The notes: generated from the sequence alone by a model not told the origin. Positions 25,053 through 33,813 are shown, counted from the stretch's first letter. The stretch: DNA of 36,321 nt from Acidobacteriota bacterium (GCA_021828285.1 JAKASG010000026.1:1-36321), one strand, 5' to 3'. Numbers and translations: made by a program.

Positions 25053-26774
25053 GTGGCGAGGACAGTGCAAAGCGCCCGTGACAGGAAACGGCGGCCGCCT
25101 TTGACAAGACGCGAACTCCTGGCGCTATGCGCCGCCTCACTCTGGCTGCCTCGCCGAGGCCGCGCCGCACTGCGCGCTTCCTCGAAATCCCCGATCTATT
25201 TCTCGCCAAAGACTCTGCCCTTCAGCGTAGAATCGGACGAGACGTTACAGACGCCTCACGCTCCGGCGACCATGGCCGGCGGGGTTGCCGTCTTTGATTA
25301 CAACAAGGATGGGCGCCCGGACATTTTTTTTACCAACGGAGCAAATATCGAGACTTTAAAGAAAGACCACCCGAGATATTCAAACCGACTTTTTCGCAAC
25401 GATGGAAACGGAGTTTTTACCGATGTCACCGAGCGGGCGGGTCTTGCGGGAACCGGCTACGATATTGGCGCGGCGGTCGGCGATTACGACAACGACGGCT
25501 ATCCGGATCTTTTCGTGGCTGGGGTGTACGGCAGGGCGCTCTACCACAATAACGGCGACGGCACGTTCACGGACGTCACGAAGAAGGCCGGCCTCGACGG
25601 CTGGAACGATCCGCAATACGGCCCGCTGTGGTCGGTCACGGGCGCCTGGGTGGACGTCAATAACGACGGCCTGCTCGACCTTTTCGTGCTCAATTACCTG
25701 CAATGGAATTACAAGACGGAGCACCTTTGCGGGTTTGGGGATAAATTCGATTACTGCACCCCGAATTATTACAAGGGCACGCCCAGCCAGCTTTATCTGA
25801 ACAAAGGCGACGGCACGTTCGAGGACGTGTCGGAAGCCTGGGGCATCCGCAAGCACGTGGGCAAGGGTATGGGGGTCGGCGTGGCGGATTATGATCGGGA
25901 TGGCCGGCCGGATTTGTTCGTTACCAACGACACTTACTTCAACTACCTTTTTCACAACACCGGCCATTCGTTCGAGAACGTCGCGCTCGAAGAGGGCGTG
26001 GCGCTTCCGGAGGACGGCGATTTTATTTCCGGCATGGGCGTGGATTTCCGCGATATCAATAACGACGGTTACCCCGATATCGTCACCGTCGCGCTGAACA
26101 ATCAAACCTTCCCGATCTGGCGCAACGAAGAGGGGAAAAGTTTTGAAGACATTACGGAAGTGAGCGGCATGCGCGCCCTGAGCGTGCATATGAGCGGTTA
26201 TGGGCCCGGCCTTTTTGACTTCGACAACGACGGATGGAAAGATCTTTTCGTCGCGCGCGGCCACGTTGAGGCGTGGCCGAAGCCCGGGACCGAGATTGAG
26301 CAGCACAACGTCGTTTTCCGCAACCTCGGCGCAAGCGGCCGCTGGCAGGCGCTCGTCGCGGAAGCCGGGCTCGCCGCCGAGCCGCGGAAGCGACATCGCG
26401 GCTGCGCTTTCGGCGATTTCGACGGCGACGGAAGAATGGACGTCGTCGTGACCGCACTGCTCAACCCCGCCGAGCTTTGGATGAATCGCACGGAAGCGGC
26501 GGGGAATTGGCTTGCCATCGCGCTGGAGGGCGTCAAAAGCAATCGCGACGGAATCGGCGCGGTGATCAAGGTAACGACGAAGGCCGGTGCGCAGTGGAAT
26601 CACATGACATCGAGCGTGGGCTATGCTTCCTCGAGCCACGGTCCGGTGCACTTCGGCCTCGGCGAGGAGAAGAAGGCCGAACGGATTGAAATTCGCTGGC
26701 CCTCCGGGATCGTGCAGACCCTCCGCAACGTGAAGGCTAACCGAGTAGTAACTGTAAAGGAAGCCAAGTCGTGA
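25053..26774 (+). CDS. CRTAC1-like FG-GAP/VCBS repeat protein with UnbV C-terminal domain
   Basis: 573 residues, GTG start. The N terminus has a twin-arginine-like signal (TRRELLALCAASLW with R19-R20), so Tat export is likely. Seven calcium-binding loops of the D-x-[DN]-x-DG-x-x-D type occur in order: DYNKDGRPD, DYDNDGYPD, DVNNDGLLD, DYDRDGRPD, DINNDGYPD, DFDNDGWKD, DFDGDGRMD. They mark a beta-propeller of FG-GAP repeats. The C terminus has the ASPIC/UnbV domain (NWLAIALEGVKSNRDGIGAV, RIEIRWPSGIVQTL). In this family the propeller binds other proteins or sugars; its enzymatic role is unclear. No ribosome-binding site is seen, and the start sits where transcription may begin. It converges with the TPR gene. 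Confidence 0.9.
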   Translation: MARTVQSARDRKRRPPLTRRELLALCAASLWLPRRGRAALRASSKSPIYFSPKTLPFSVESDETLQTPHAPATMAGGVAVFDYNKDGRPDIFFTNGANIETLKKDHPRYSNRLFRNDGNGVFTDVTERAGLAGTGYDIGAAVGDYDNDGYPDLFVAGVYGRALYHNNGDGTFTDVTKKAGLDGWNDPQYGPLWSVTGAWVDVNNDGLLDLFVLNYLQWNYKTEHLCGFGDKFDYCTPNYYKGTPSQLYLNKGDGTFEDVSEAWGIRKHVGKGMGVGVADYDRDGRPDLFVTNDTYFNYLFHNTGHSFENVALEEGVALPEDGDFISGMGVDFRDINNDGYPDIVTVALNNQTFPIWRNEEGKSFEDITEVSGMRALSVHMSGYGPGLFDFDNDGWKDLFVARGHVEAWPKPGTEIEQHNVVFRNLGASGRWQALVAEAGLAAEPRKRHRGCAFGDFDGDGRMDVVVTALLNPAELWMNRTEAAGNWLAIALEGVKSNRDGIGAVIKVTTKAGAQWNHMTSSVGYASSSHGPVHFGLGEEKKAERIEIRWPSGIVQTLRNVKANRVVTVKEAKS

Positions 26775-26828
26775 AGGGCAAGGGAAGCGATATCACGATT
26801 CCTGGGCGCGCCTTTGATAACTAAATAG

Positions 26829-28040
26829 TTACTCGACGCCCGTCGCGACGCGGGGCTCGATGATGCGTGTCTTGGCGCGCATTTCGCGGGCTTTCGCGCG
26901 CAGTTGATCCACGATCTTCTTCTCTCTTCGGCCTTCTGCAGGGAGCTTCAACTGATAGTAGAGCGTGGTCAGCTCGACATGCGGCGAGATCCAGCTTGGA
27001 TCGAGCTGTTCGGCGGCTTCGAATTCTTTCGCGGCTTCAGCGAGTTTTCCCTCGGAGCGGTCGATGCGTCCGAGCAGATACGGCGCGGTGTCCAATTTGG
27101 GATCCTCGGAGAGAGCAATTTTAACCTGGGTGCGGGCCGCCTCGAGTTTCCATTGGTTGTAGAGCACTGAGGCCAGTTCCATTCGAGCCTGGAGATTAAG
27201 GGGCTCGATCTCCAGGGCTTTCTTGAACTCTTGTTCGGCTCCCGCGCTATCGCCTGAGTAATCCTTGACCATGCCGAGCACGATATAGGCCTTTGGCATT
27301 TTGGGATTGAGCTGGATGGCCGCTTCCGCGTCCCGCTTTGCTCTATTAAAGTAGGTCAGGCCGAGGTACAAATCCGCTGCAATCTGATAAGCCTCGGCGC
27401 TGTGCCCTTCGTCGGCCACCTTCTGGATGCGTACCAGTCCTTGCCGCGGGTGACCCGACTGAATCAGTGCCTGGCCGAGAGCCCATTCGATGTTAAGATC
27501 GTCAGGCTGTTTTTTTTCGAGCGGCGTAAGGAGCGAAATGGCCTTTGGATATTGCCCGAGATGCAACTCGCAATTTCCCAGCACGGTCGCAAGGCGGACG
27601 TTATCAGGCTCTTGCGGCTGAAGAGGGCTTAAGGCGGCGGCCGCGGAGCGAAAGTCTCCTTTATTGAAGTACGCAAGCCCCAGATTGAGCTGCAAAGCAG
27701 GATTGCCGGGCACTTCCGCGAGTGCTTTTCGATATTGCGCAATCGCTTGATCGAATTTGCCGAGCGACACCAGAGCGGCGGCGAGATTGGCTCGGACTGA
27801 AGGGACTGCCGGCGAGCCGGCATAGGTTCGCAGGAAATCGCGGTATTCTGCGACGGCGAGCACGGTCGCGCCTCGCTTCTGGTCGGCATACGCCTGCTCA
27901 AAGAGTTGCCGGGCTTTTGCCCCGTGTGCGTCCTGGGCGCGCGCCTGCAAACCCGCCAGCAGGGCAAGGGCGAGACCGGCGGCCGCAACACTCGGGAGCA
28001 CTGCGGGCAATCGCCTCAATGTTGCGGTTCGATCGTTCAT
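26829..28040 (-). CDS. Secreted or anchored TPR-repeat protein
   Basis: 403 residues from ATG at 28040. The frame is open further upstream to 28499, but that part overlaps the aminotransferase and is not credible. A hydrophobic segment (PSVAAAGLALALLAGLQARA, about 15-34) acts as signal or anchor. The remainder is TPR helical pairs of about 34 residues, for instance FDQAIAQYRKALAEVPGNPALQLNLGLAYFN and AGAEQEFKKALEIEPLNLQARMELASVLYN. It is a protein-interaction scaffold in the envelope. It converges with the FG-GAP/UnbV gene, a pairing of secreted propeller and TPR protein that fits a shared assembly, though no contact is shown. No clear ribosome-binding site precedes the chosen start. Confidence 0.82.
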   Translation of the reverse strand: MNDRTATLRRLPAVLPSVAAAGLALALLAGLQARAQDAHGAKARQLFEQAYADQKRGATVLAVAEYRDFLRTYAGSPAVPSVRANLAAALVSLGKFDQAIAQYRKALAEVPGNPALQLNLGLAYFNKGDFRSAAAALSPLQPQEPDNVRLATVLGNCELHLGQYPKAISLLTPLEKKQPDDLNIEWALGQALIQSGHPRQGLVRIQKVADEGHSAEAYQIAADLYLGLTYFNRAKRDAEAAIQLNPKMPKAYIVLGMVKDYSGDSAGAEQEFKKALEIEPLNLQARMELASVLYNQWKLEAARTQVKIALSEDPKLDTAPYLLGRIDRSEGKLAEAAKEFEAAEQLDPSWISPHVELTTLYYQLKLPAEGRREKKIVDQLRAKAREMRAKTRIIEPRVATGVE

Positions 28041-28194
28041 CGGTTTGGAGGCCGGCTTTTCGAGCGCTGAACGGGAGATTCGAGCCTTTGACCGGCTTTG
28101 CGTCCCTGACATCTCATTCAATAGTTTAAGCCAGAGTTTCATTTCCGGCCATAGGGCGGCGGCGATGGGAGATGTGAAATCGCCGAGGGCCGCT

Positions 28195-29313
28195 TTAGGC
28201 GTGTTTCCATCGGTCGAGCGCCGCGCTGAGGCGTTCGAGTCCTGAGACAAGAATTGTTTTTTCCGCCGCGACGAACAACCGGAAATGTTCCGGCGCCTCA
28301 AAAAACGACCCGGGGACGACGCTCGTCTCATATTGCTCCTCGAGGAGGCGGCAAAAATCACCGGCGCTGCCGTTGCGCAAGCGAGGGAAGAGCACCGTCC
28401 CGTACGGCTGCCGCGCAAGTTCGAGTTCAGGGTGCGCATCGAGAAATTGATTGACGATCCGGCGATTTGATTCGAGCAGCGTCTGATATCCCGCCGCAAT
28501 TTCGCCGAGATGCTCGAGTGCGACGACGCACAGATGCTCGGCCGGGTGCGCGGCGTTGACGCCGTAGAAATCGTTCAGGCGCCACATGGCGCGGGCAAGC
28601 TCGGGTTCCGCAATCGCCCAGCCGCAGCGCAGGCCCAGAAGGCCGTAAGCCTTCGTCAGGCTGCTTGTAGCGATAAAATGATCGCCCAGATGAAACGCCG
28701 TGCGCCAGCCCGTCGAAAAACACGATTCGAGATAAACCTCGTCCACCAGCACGCGCGCTCCGATGCGCTTCGCCAGCTCGCCCACGGCGCGGAGCGCCGC
28801 GTCATCCGCGAACGCACTTGAAGGGTTGTGAAGATTCGTGACAACAATCAGCTTCGTCTCCGGCGTCAGGGCCTTTTCCACCTCGCGCGGCTCAAGCCGA
28901 AACCCGTCTTGCCATTGGCGCGGGAAGCGGCGGACGTTTGCGCCGAGATACCGGGCCGTCGTGACGAGCAATTCGTAGGCCGGCCATTCGATGAGCACGT
29001 CGTCACCCGGCTCGACGCTTGCTGCCATCGCTAAATGATTCGCAAGGGACGTTCCTGTCGCCGCGACGACGCATTCAGGGGCGACGCCGGCCTTTTTCGC
29101 GAGCGCGTTCTGGAGCGGCCCGTAACCGTAGCCGGCCGGTCCGGTCAAGTCGAGGTCTTCGAGCCGCAGGTTCGAAATTTGCGCGAGCTGCTTGAAGGGA
29201 AACGCCGCCACGCCGCTTGAAGCCAGGTTGTAGCGGCCATGCGCGTGCGTCTTCGCCCACTCCATGTAAGGCGAATGCATTCGGCTGCGAGAAGCAGCAA
29301 CTTCATATTTCAT
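28195..29313 (-). CDS. PLP-dependent aminotransferase, class I/II fold
   Basis: 372 residues; AAAGGA lies at a suitable distance before the ATG. The fold-type I set is present: D191-x2-Y194 (VDEVYLES) to hold the cofactor, N163 in NLHNPSS, the Schiff-base lysine K221 in SSLTKAYGL, and R229 (GLRCGW). The order matches aspartate/tyrosine-type aminotransferases. The carboxylate-binding Arg of the C-terminal domain is probably in the FRLFVAAEK region. Which amino acid it uses is unknown. It stands alone with a 154-base gap to the TPR gene and shows no pathway partners. Confidence 0.88.
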   Translation of the reverse strand: MKYEVAASRSRMHSPYMEWAKTHAHGRYNLASSGVAAFPFKQLAQISNLRLEDLDLTGPAGYGYGPLQNALAKKAGVAPECVVAATGTSLANHLAMAASVEPGDDVLIEWPAYELLVTTARYLGANVRRFPRQWQDGFRLEPREVEKALTPETKLIVVTNLHNPSSAFADDAALRAVGELAKRIGARVLVDEVYLESCFSTGWRTAFHLGDHFIATSSLTKAYGLLGLRCGWAIAEPELARAMWRLNDFYGVNAAHPAEHLCVVALEHLGEIAAGYQTLLESNRRIVNQFLDAHPELELARQPYGTVLFPRLRNGSAGDFCRLLEEQYETSVVPGSFFEAPEHFRLFVAAEKTILVSGLERLSAALDRWKHA

Positions 29314-29389
29314 GCTCGGTATCCTTTGGCGGCCGGTCTCCAGTCGTCAATAATCCCGAGGCAAACTTTATTCCGTGTTTTCGATGGCG

Positions 29390-29872
29390 TCAAGCCGGAG
29401 AGGAAATGCGATGGAATTCTTCCTCGGATTGGGCGGGCAAAAGCACCCAAAGGGTATAAATTCCGATGGCGGTTCCGAAGGGAATATGAATCAGCGAGAT
29501 GATTCCGATGACTAGCGCGAGGGTGCGCGCCCAGGACACCCGCTCGAGGAGCGCCCAGCCGGCGACGAAGCCCGCCAGGCTCAGGCCAATCACCACGATT
29601 CCGAGCACGTGCATCATCGGCCTCAGCCATCCCTCAAAATGCGCCGGCATAAAGGGCATTGAAACCGCACCACTCATCCCAAGCATGGCGAGGCCGGGGA
29701 TCAGGCGAAGCACGGAGAAGACAATCCAAAGAATGCCCAGAACCTGGAGATGCCGCGAGACCCGGCCGCGCGCGGGTGCGCCTGCGGCAGGCGCTGTGGT
29801 GACTGCTGTTCCGCAGCTATTGCAGAATTTCTGGTCCGGCTGGATTTGCGCTCCACATTGTCCGCAATACAT
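29390..29872 (-). CDS. Zinc-ribbon membrane protein
   Basis: 160 residues, ATG just after GAGGAGGGAGGGA. An N-terminal zinc ribbon (MYCGQCGAQ...KFCNSCG, two CxxC knuckles 12 residues apart) is followed by a short Ala/Pro linker and about four hydrophobic helices (QVLGILWIVFSVLRLIPGLAML, HVLGIVVIGLSLAGFVAGWALL, WARTLALVIGIISLIHIPFG, then a short one). The ribbon would face the cytoplasm. This architecture is common in Acidobacteriota as conserved unknowns. Function not assigned. Confidence 0.82.
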   Translation of the reverse strand: MYCGQCGAQIQPDQKFCNSCGTAVTTAPAAGAPARGRVSRHLQVLGILWIVFSVLRLIPGLAMLGMSGAVSMPFMPAHFEGWLRPMMHVLGIVVIGLSLAGFVAGWALLERVSWARTLALVIGIISLIHIPFGTAIGIYTLWVLLPAQSEEEFHRISSPA

Positions 29873-29954
29873 GGCGTCCCTCCCTCCTCGTCAATTAAAA
29901 GTACGAAAGAACGGATCCTTTGGTTCCCTGCGCCCGCCGGTCCACGCGCATCAT

Positions 29955-30641
29955 TTACCCAAATTCTTCAGCTATCCGGCCGAGATCAATCTCCTTGAAG
30001 TGGTCGAAAATCCAGTTCGCGTGAGCCAGTTCGGCTCGCGGCCGGCTGTGAGTGAGCGCCAGGCATTTCATTCCCGCGGCATGGGCTGCGCTCACTCCGA
30101 GGGGCGCATCCTCAATCGCAAGGCATTCGGAGGCGAGCAAGGGCGGCGTGCGAAGGAGGGGTATTTGCCTGAGCCGTTCGATAGCCTTAAGGTAAACGGC
30201 CGGATCGGGCTTCGAGCGCTCAACGTCGTCGGCGGTTGCGAGGACTGCGAATCGCTCACGTAAGCCGAGGCAGCCGACCAAATGCTCGATCTCGCTGCGC
30301 AGGCTTCCGCTGGCGATTGCGAGCGGATAGATTTTCGCGGCGCGGTTGACGAACTCGGGGGCGCCGGGCATGGCGGGCAAGCCGTTCTCAATTATCTTCG
30401 CGTAGGCGCCCGATTTCCAGGCGACGAGGGCGTCGCGGCGCGCATTGTCCACGGGCCGGCCATGGCTGCGGTAGAGGTGCTCGATGATGGCGCGGTCGTC
30501 GAGCGCGAGATAATCTTGGTAATATTCTTCCACGGAAACCGACCAGCCTTCCTGAGCGGCCATTTGCTGCGTCAGCTTGAGAATCAACGGCTCAGCGTCC
30601 ACGATGACGCCGTCGAAATCGAAAATGATCGCGCGAAGCAT
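29955..30641 (-). CDS. HAD phosphatase, beta-phosphoglucomutase-like (second copy type)
   Basis: 228 residues from ATG at 30641; a TTG two codons earlier (30647) is an alternative start. Motif I is FDFDGVIVDAE with D8 and D10, motif II ASGSL, motif III KPDPAVYLKA, motif IV IEDAPLGVSA. The helical cap (about 20-85) contains EYYQDYLALDDRAIIEHLY. It is in the same HAD IA subfamily as the gene at 12832-13509 but clearly divergent in sequence, so not a recent duplicate. Natural substrates are sugar or organic phosphates. It is divergent from the ccdA-like gene, with 153 bases between the starts. Confidence 0.86.
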   Translation of the reverse strand: MLRAIIFDFDGVIVDAEPLILKLTQQMAAQEGWSVSVEEYYQDYLALDDRAIIEHLYRSHGRPVDNARRDALVAWKSGAYAKIIENGLPAMPGAPEFVNRAAKIYPLAIASGSLRSEIEHLVGCLGLRERFAVLATADDVERSKPDPAVYLKAIERLRQIPLLRTPPLLASECLAIEDAPLGVSAAHAAGMKCLALTHSRPRAELAHANWIFDHFKEIDLGRIAEEFG

Positions 30642-30794
30642 CTTCAATGATCTGTTTCTCTACCCTCGTCGCCACCGAAGGGAAGCGCCGTATGATACAC
30701 TTGGCCTGGATTCGGGAGCAAGCTGACGCGCGCAAAAATAATGTGTCGTCCACAGGGCTTGCGCATCAAAACGCATAGAGGTGGTTAAGCATAG

Positions 30795-31520
30795 ATGACG
30801 CCTCACTTGAGCATTGCCATTGCATTTCTGGCCGGAGTGGTTTCGTTTCTCTCGCCCTGCGTGCTGCCGCTCGTGCCCGGCTACGTTTCAATGCTTTCGG
30901 GCGTTTCCATGGAGGAGCTGAAAGCGGGCGCTACGGCGAGCGTCATCGAGCGCGTCATGCGAAACTCGGTGGCCTTTGTTCTGGGCTTTTCCGTAGTGTT
31001 CATCGCGCTCGGGGCGTCGGCGACCGCAGTGGGCAACTTTCTCGCGGCGCGGCGGACGCTGTTCGACGTAATCGCCGGCGTCATCATCATCGTCTTCGGC
31101 CTGCACCTGACCGGACTCGTAAGGATTCCTTTTCTCTATCGCCAGGCGAGCCTCGAAACGGGTGCGCCCCGTCGAGGGCTGGTGGGGTCGTTTCTGGTTG
31201 GCTTTGCGTTCGCCTTTGGCTGGACCCCTTGCATCAGCCCGATCCTCACCGGAATCCTGGCGCTGGCGGCGATGCGAAACACGGTTTATCAGGGCATGTT
31301 TCTCTTGGCGATTTACTCGGCCGGCCTGGCGTTGCCATTTCTGCTCGCCGGCCTCGGGATCGGCGGATTCGTCAGATTTTACGGGAGGTTTCGCAAGCAC
31401 CTCCGCGCGGTTGAGGTGGGTTCAGGGATTTTGCTGATTGCGCTCGGAATTTTGATCGCTTTCAACAAATTCACGATCCTTTCCGGCTATCTTTCATTCC
31501 TCAACCGGTTTACACTATGA
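30795..31520 (+). CDS. ccdA: CcdA/DsbD-beta-like thiol transporter
   Basis: 241 residues with about six transmembrane helices. The reactive cysteines are C22 in LSPCVLPL and C146 in WTPCISPI, in helices 1 and 4, as in CcdA and the central part of DsbD. The protein carries reducing equivalents from cytoplasmic thioredoxin across the inner membrane to periplasmic partners, used for cytochrome c maturation and disulfide repair. The next gene (50 bases on) encodes a thioredoxin-like protein and the one after a DsbD-alpha-like domain. Together they make a DsbD split into three chains. A ribosome-binding site GAGGTGG lies about 12 bases before the ATG, a little far. Confidence 0.92.
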   Translation: MTPHLSIAIAFLAGVVSFLSPCVLPLVPGYVSMLSGVSMEELKAGATASVIERVMRNSVAFVLGFSVVFIALGASATAVGNFLAARRTLFDVIAGVIIIVFGLHLTGLVRIPFLYRQASLETGAPRRGLVGSFLVGFAFAFGWTPCISPILTGILALAAMRNTVYQGMFLLAIYSAGLALPFLLAGLGIGGFVRFYGRFRKHLRAVEVGSGILLIALGILIAFNKFTILSGYLSFLNRFTL

Positions 31521-31570
31521 ATTGAGGCTGTGAGGCGGTAACTTCCGGACCCGCCTGAAGGGAGAAAGGC

Positions 31571-32440
31571 GTGAAAACCAAGAGAATTCTGCTGGGCGCT
31601 CTCATCGGGGTACTCGTGGTCGCGGGGCTTTACGTCATCAACCGGACATGGATTGAGCCGGCGGTGGCAGCCCGCACGACCAGCGCCTCGGGCGGAAGTT
31701 ATCCCATGGCGCCGAACTTCACCCTCACCGACATTTCAGGCCAAAAGCTCGACCTCAAGGATTATCGCGGCAAGGTCGTGTTACTCGATTTCTGGGCGAC
31801 TTGGTGCGGACCTTGCCGGATTGAAATTCCGGAATTCATTCAATTGCAGAAGGAATATCGCGCCCAGGGGTTGCAGGTCATCGGCGTTGCAATAGATTCC
31901 GGCCTTACCTCCGTTCAGGGCTTTTACAAACAAATGGGCATGAATTATCCTGTCGCGCTCGGCAATGACCGCGTGGTGGCATTATACGGCGGGATTCTCG
32001 GCTTGCCGACAAGCTTCGTTATTGGCCGCGACGGCCGGATCTACTCAAAACACATTGGCGCCGAATCTGAATCGGTGTTTGAGGGTGAAATCCGGCAACT
32101 GCTCTCCGTGAACGGCCAAGTGACGCAGGTCGGTTTCCATCCGGAAGGCGAAGCCGTGCCCGGCAACCAGATCGCGCTGGGAAACCCCAAGCTGCTCGAT
32201 TCGCCGGTTCCCGGAGTGGACGTTTCCGCGCTTTCAGCGGCACAACTCGCTGAGTATAAGAGCGCACTTGGAAAGAGCCAATGCACTTGCGGGTGCAATT
32301 GGACGGTGCTTCACTGCCGCCAGGTTGACCCTTCTTGTGGCGTGAGCCTTACGATGGCCCGAAAGGTTTACAGGAAGCTCTTCAGCCCGCAAGGCAAGAG
32401 CGGCACGGTCGCCGAGGCGTCGAACAGCAAGGCGAAGTGA
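31571..32440 (+). CDS. TlpA-like membrane-anchored thioredoxin with five-cysteine C-terminal tail
   Basis: 289 residues. An N-terminal membrane anchor (about 6-23, LLGALIGVLVVAGLYVI) is followed by a thioredoxin domain (about 44-185) with active site W78-C79-G-P-C82 and cis-Pro in GLPTSF (146). An added tail of roughly 100 residues follows. Near its end is a C238-x-C240-x-C242-x6-C249-x6-C256 cluster. A similar CxCGC...CR..DP.C pattern occurs as an accessory motif in other thioredoxin-like proteins, and may bind metal or act as a redox relay; its role is not established. Second gene of the split DsbD operon; it probably takes electrons from the CcdA-like protein and delivers them to periplasmic substrates. 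Confidence 0.9.
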   Translation: MKTKRILLGALIGVLVVAGLYVINRTWIEPAVAARTTSASGGSYPMAPNFTLTDISGQKLDLKDYRGKVVLLDFWATWCGPCRIEIPEFIQLQKEYRAQGLQVIGVAIDSGLTSVQGFYKQMGMNYPVALGNDRVVALYGGILGLPTSFVIGRDGRIYSKHIGAESESVFEGEIRQLLSVNGQVTQVGFHPEGEAVPGNQIALGNPKLLDSPVPGVDVSALSAAQLAEYKSALGKSQCTCGCNWTVLHCRQVDPSCGVSLTMARKVYRKLFSPQGKSGTVAEASNSKAK

Positions 32441-32450
32441 GGAGCGGAGA

Positions 32451-33002
32451 ATGAAACCGAGCAAGCTGCTCCGCCTCCGGAAGTTTCCGTGGATTTGCTC
32501 ACTCGCTCTGCTTTCCGCATCCTGGATTCCCGCTCATGCGCAGCAACCGGCGGTCGTGAAGGCGAGCATCGTGCTCTCGACCGATGTCGTGCATCCGGGC
32601 GCTCTGGCGCACGCAAAAGTCATCGCTCGCATTGCTCCCGGCTATCACGTCAATTCTCATCACCCTTCGGTGGACTACGCGATTCCAACGGAACTGAAAA
32701 TCCGGCGTTCGCCGGAAGCTTCTCTGGCCTCGGTCCATTATCCGGAAGGACATCCCAGGAAATTTGCTTTCGAGAATAAACCGCTGTCGGTTTACGAAGG
32801 CCGCTTGACCATTGAAGCGACGCTTCGCATTGCTTCCTCGGCGCACCCTGGAAATTACGTTCTCCACGGTCTGCTTTCCTATCAAGCCTGCAATGACCAG
32901 GCTTGCCTCCCGCCCGCAAGCATCCCGCTCAGCCTCACCTTTCGCGTGGCGCCGCAGAGTGTGCGCCTGAAGCCTTCAAATTCGGCTGCTTTCAAGCGCT
33001 GA
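32451..33002 (+). CDS. DsbD-alpha-like periplasmic domain protein
   Basis: 183 residues, ATG seven bases after GAGGAG and 10 bases after the thioredoxin gene. A signal peptide (about 1-30, IPAHA-QQ) is followed by an immunoglobulin-like domain. The redox pair is C147-x4-C152 in YQACNDQACLPP, the counterpart of the C103/C109 loop in the N-terminal domain of E. coli DsbD. GYHVNSHHP (64-72) is also typical. In E. coli the alpha domain receives electrons from the gamma domain and reduces DsbC or CcmG. Here it is a separate soluble protein rather than fused to the membrane part. Third gene of the unit; a 140-base gap precedes the next gene. Confidence 0.88.
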   Translation: MKPSKLLRLRKFPWICSLALLSASWIPAHAQQPAVVKASIVLSTDVVHPGALAHAKVIARIAPGYHVNSHHPSVDYAIPTELKIRRSPEASLASVHYPEGHPRKFAFENKPLSVYEGRLTIEATLRIASSAHPGNYVLHGLLSYQACNDQACLPPASIPLSLTFRVAPQSVRLKPSNSAAFKR

Positions 33003-33142
33003 AGCCTGGTCTGCGTCCGGGAATTTCGGGCGCGATAGCTTTCGCGGCGAATTCGGGCGGATTCGTCCGGCCTGACCGCGCGCGATGTAAATGAGATAAA
33101 GTTTGTGGTAGTGTTGCATCGGCGGCTCTTCAGGAGGGACGC

Positions 33143-33709
33143 GTGAAGATCGGAGTGGTTTCCGACACGCACGGCTTTCTTGATCCTCAATTGGCTGAGC
33201 ATCTTCGCGGCGTGGACGCGATTGTGCATGCGGGCGACGTGGGCTCGGAGGACATGCTCGCCGAACTCAAAGGACTCGCCAAGGTTTATGCGGTTGCGGG
33301 CAATGTGGATTCGCCGCTGATGCAAATGCCTCTGACGCTGAAGTGGCGGCTTGGGAATCTCCAGCTTGAAGTCCTTCACGAGCTTGCCGCGCCGCAATCC
33401 GAGTTGCGTCTGTGGTCCGGTGACCTCTTGCTCCAGAAGCTGAATCCGGAGCGGCGCGAAGCTTTCCTCAAGAGCTTCGACCCGGCGACGCGCCTCATCG
33501 TGTTCGGGCACACTCATCAGCCGAGCCTCGACCTGATTGGAACCCGGCTTTTTCTCAATCCGGGCAGCGCCGGCAAGAAGCGTTTTTCGCTGCCCCGGAG
33601 CTACGCGATGATCGAAACCTTTCCGCGCGGCGTTCGAGCATCCATCGAGAGCCTGGAAGGTTATAATGAAAGGTTGCCTCGAAACGTCTGGCTTCCGGTC
33701 GAGGAGTAG
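33143..33709 (+). CDS. YfcE/MJ0936-type metallophosphoesterase
   Basis: 188 residues from GTG at 33143, preceded by AGGAGG. Metal-binding motifs are in order: D8-x-H10 (VSDTHG), GDV at 31-33 (D32), GN at 53-54 (VAGNVD) and the C-terminal GHTHQ. An LNPGS motif follows, all diagnostic for the small YfcE family of cytoplasmic phosphodiesterases with two metals. Family members cleave synthetic phosphodiesters; the cellular substrate is unknown here. Its stop is followed two bases later by the ribosome-binding region of the 32-residue ORF, which probably shares its transcript. Confidence 0.9.
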   Translation: MKIGVVSDTHGFLDPQLAEHLRGVDAIVHAGDVGSEDMLAELKGLAKVYAVAGNVDSPLMQMPLTLKWRLGNLQLEVLHELAAPQSELRLWSGDLLLQKLNPERREAFLKSFDPATRLIVFGHTHQPSLDLIGTRLFLNPGSAGKKRFSLPRSYAMIETFPRGVRASIESLEGYNERLPRNVWLPVEE

Positions 33710-33714
33710 GAGCC

Positions 33715-33813
33715 ATGCCAAGGCTGAAGGTCATCAAAAGAGCGCTCGAAATCGCCATTACGGTTATTACTGTCGCGCTCGTCATCATCGAAAAATTTGA
33801 TGGGTCGCGGTAA
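33715..33813 (+). CDS. Short single-membrane-span peptide, 32 residues
   Basis: An ATG at 33715 follows TAGGAGCC, which overlaps the end of the metallophosphoesterase. The 32-residue frame has a basic N terminus (MPRLKVIKR), one hydrophobic segment (AITVITVALVII) and a polar tail (EKFDGSR). The positive-inside pattern fits a small inner-membrane protein with its N terminus in the cytoplasm. No family recognised; too short for homology by eye. Good ribosome-binding site and five-base spacing from the upstream stop support it. Confidence 0.5.
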   Translation: MPRLKVIKRALEIAITVITVALVIIEKFDGSR

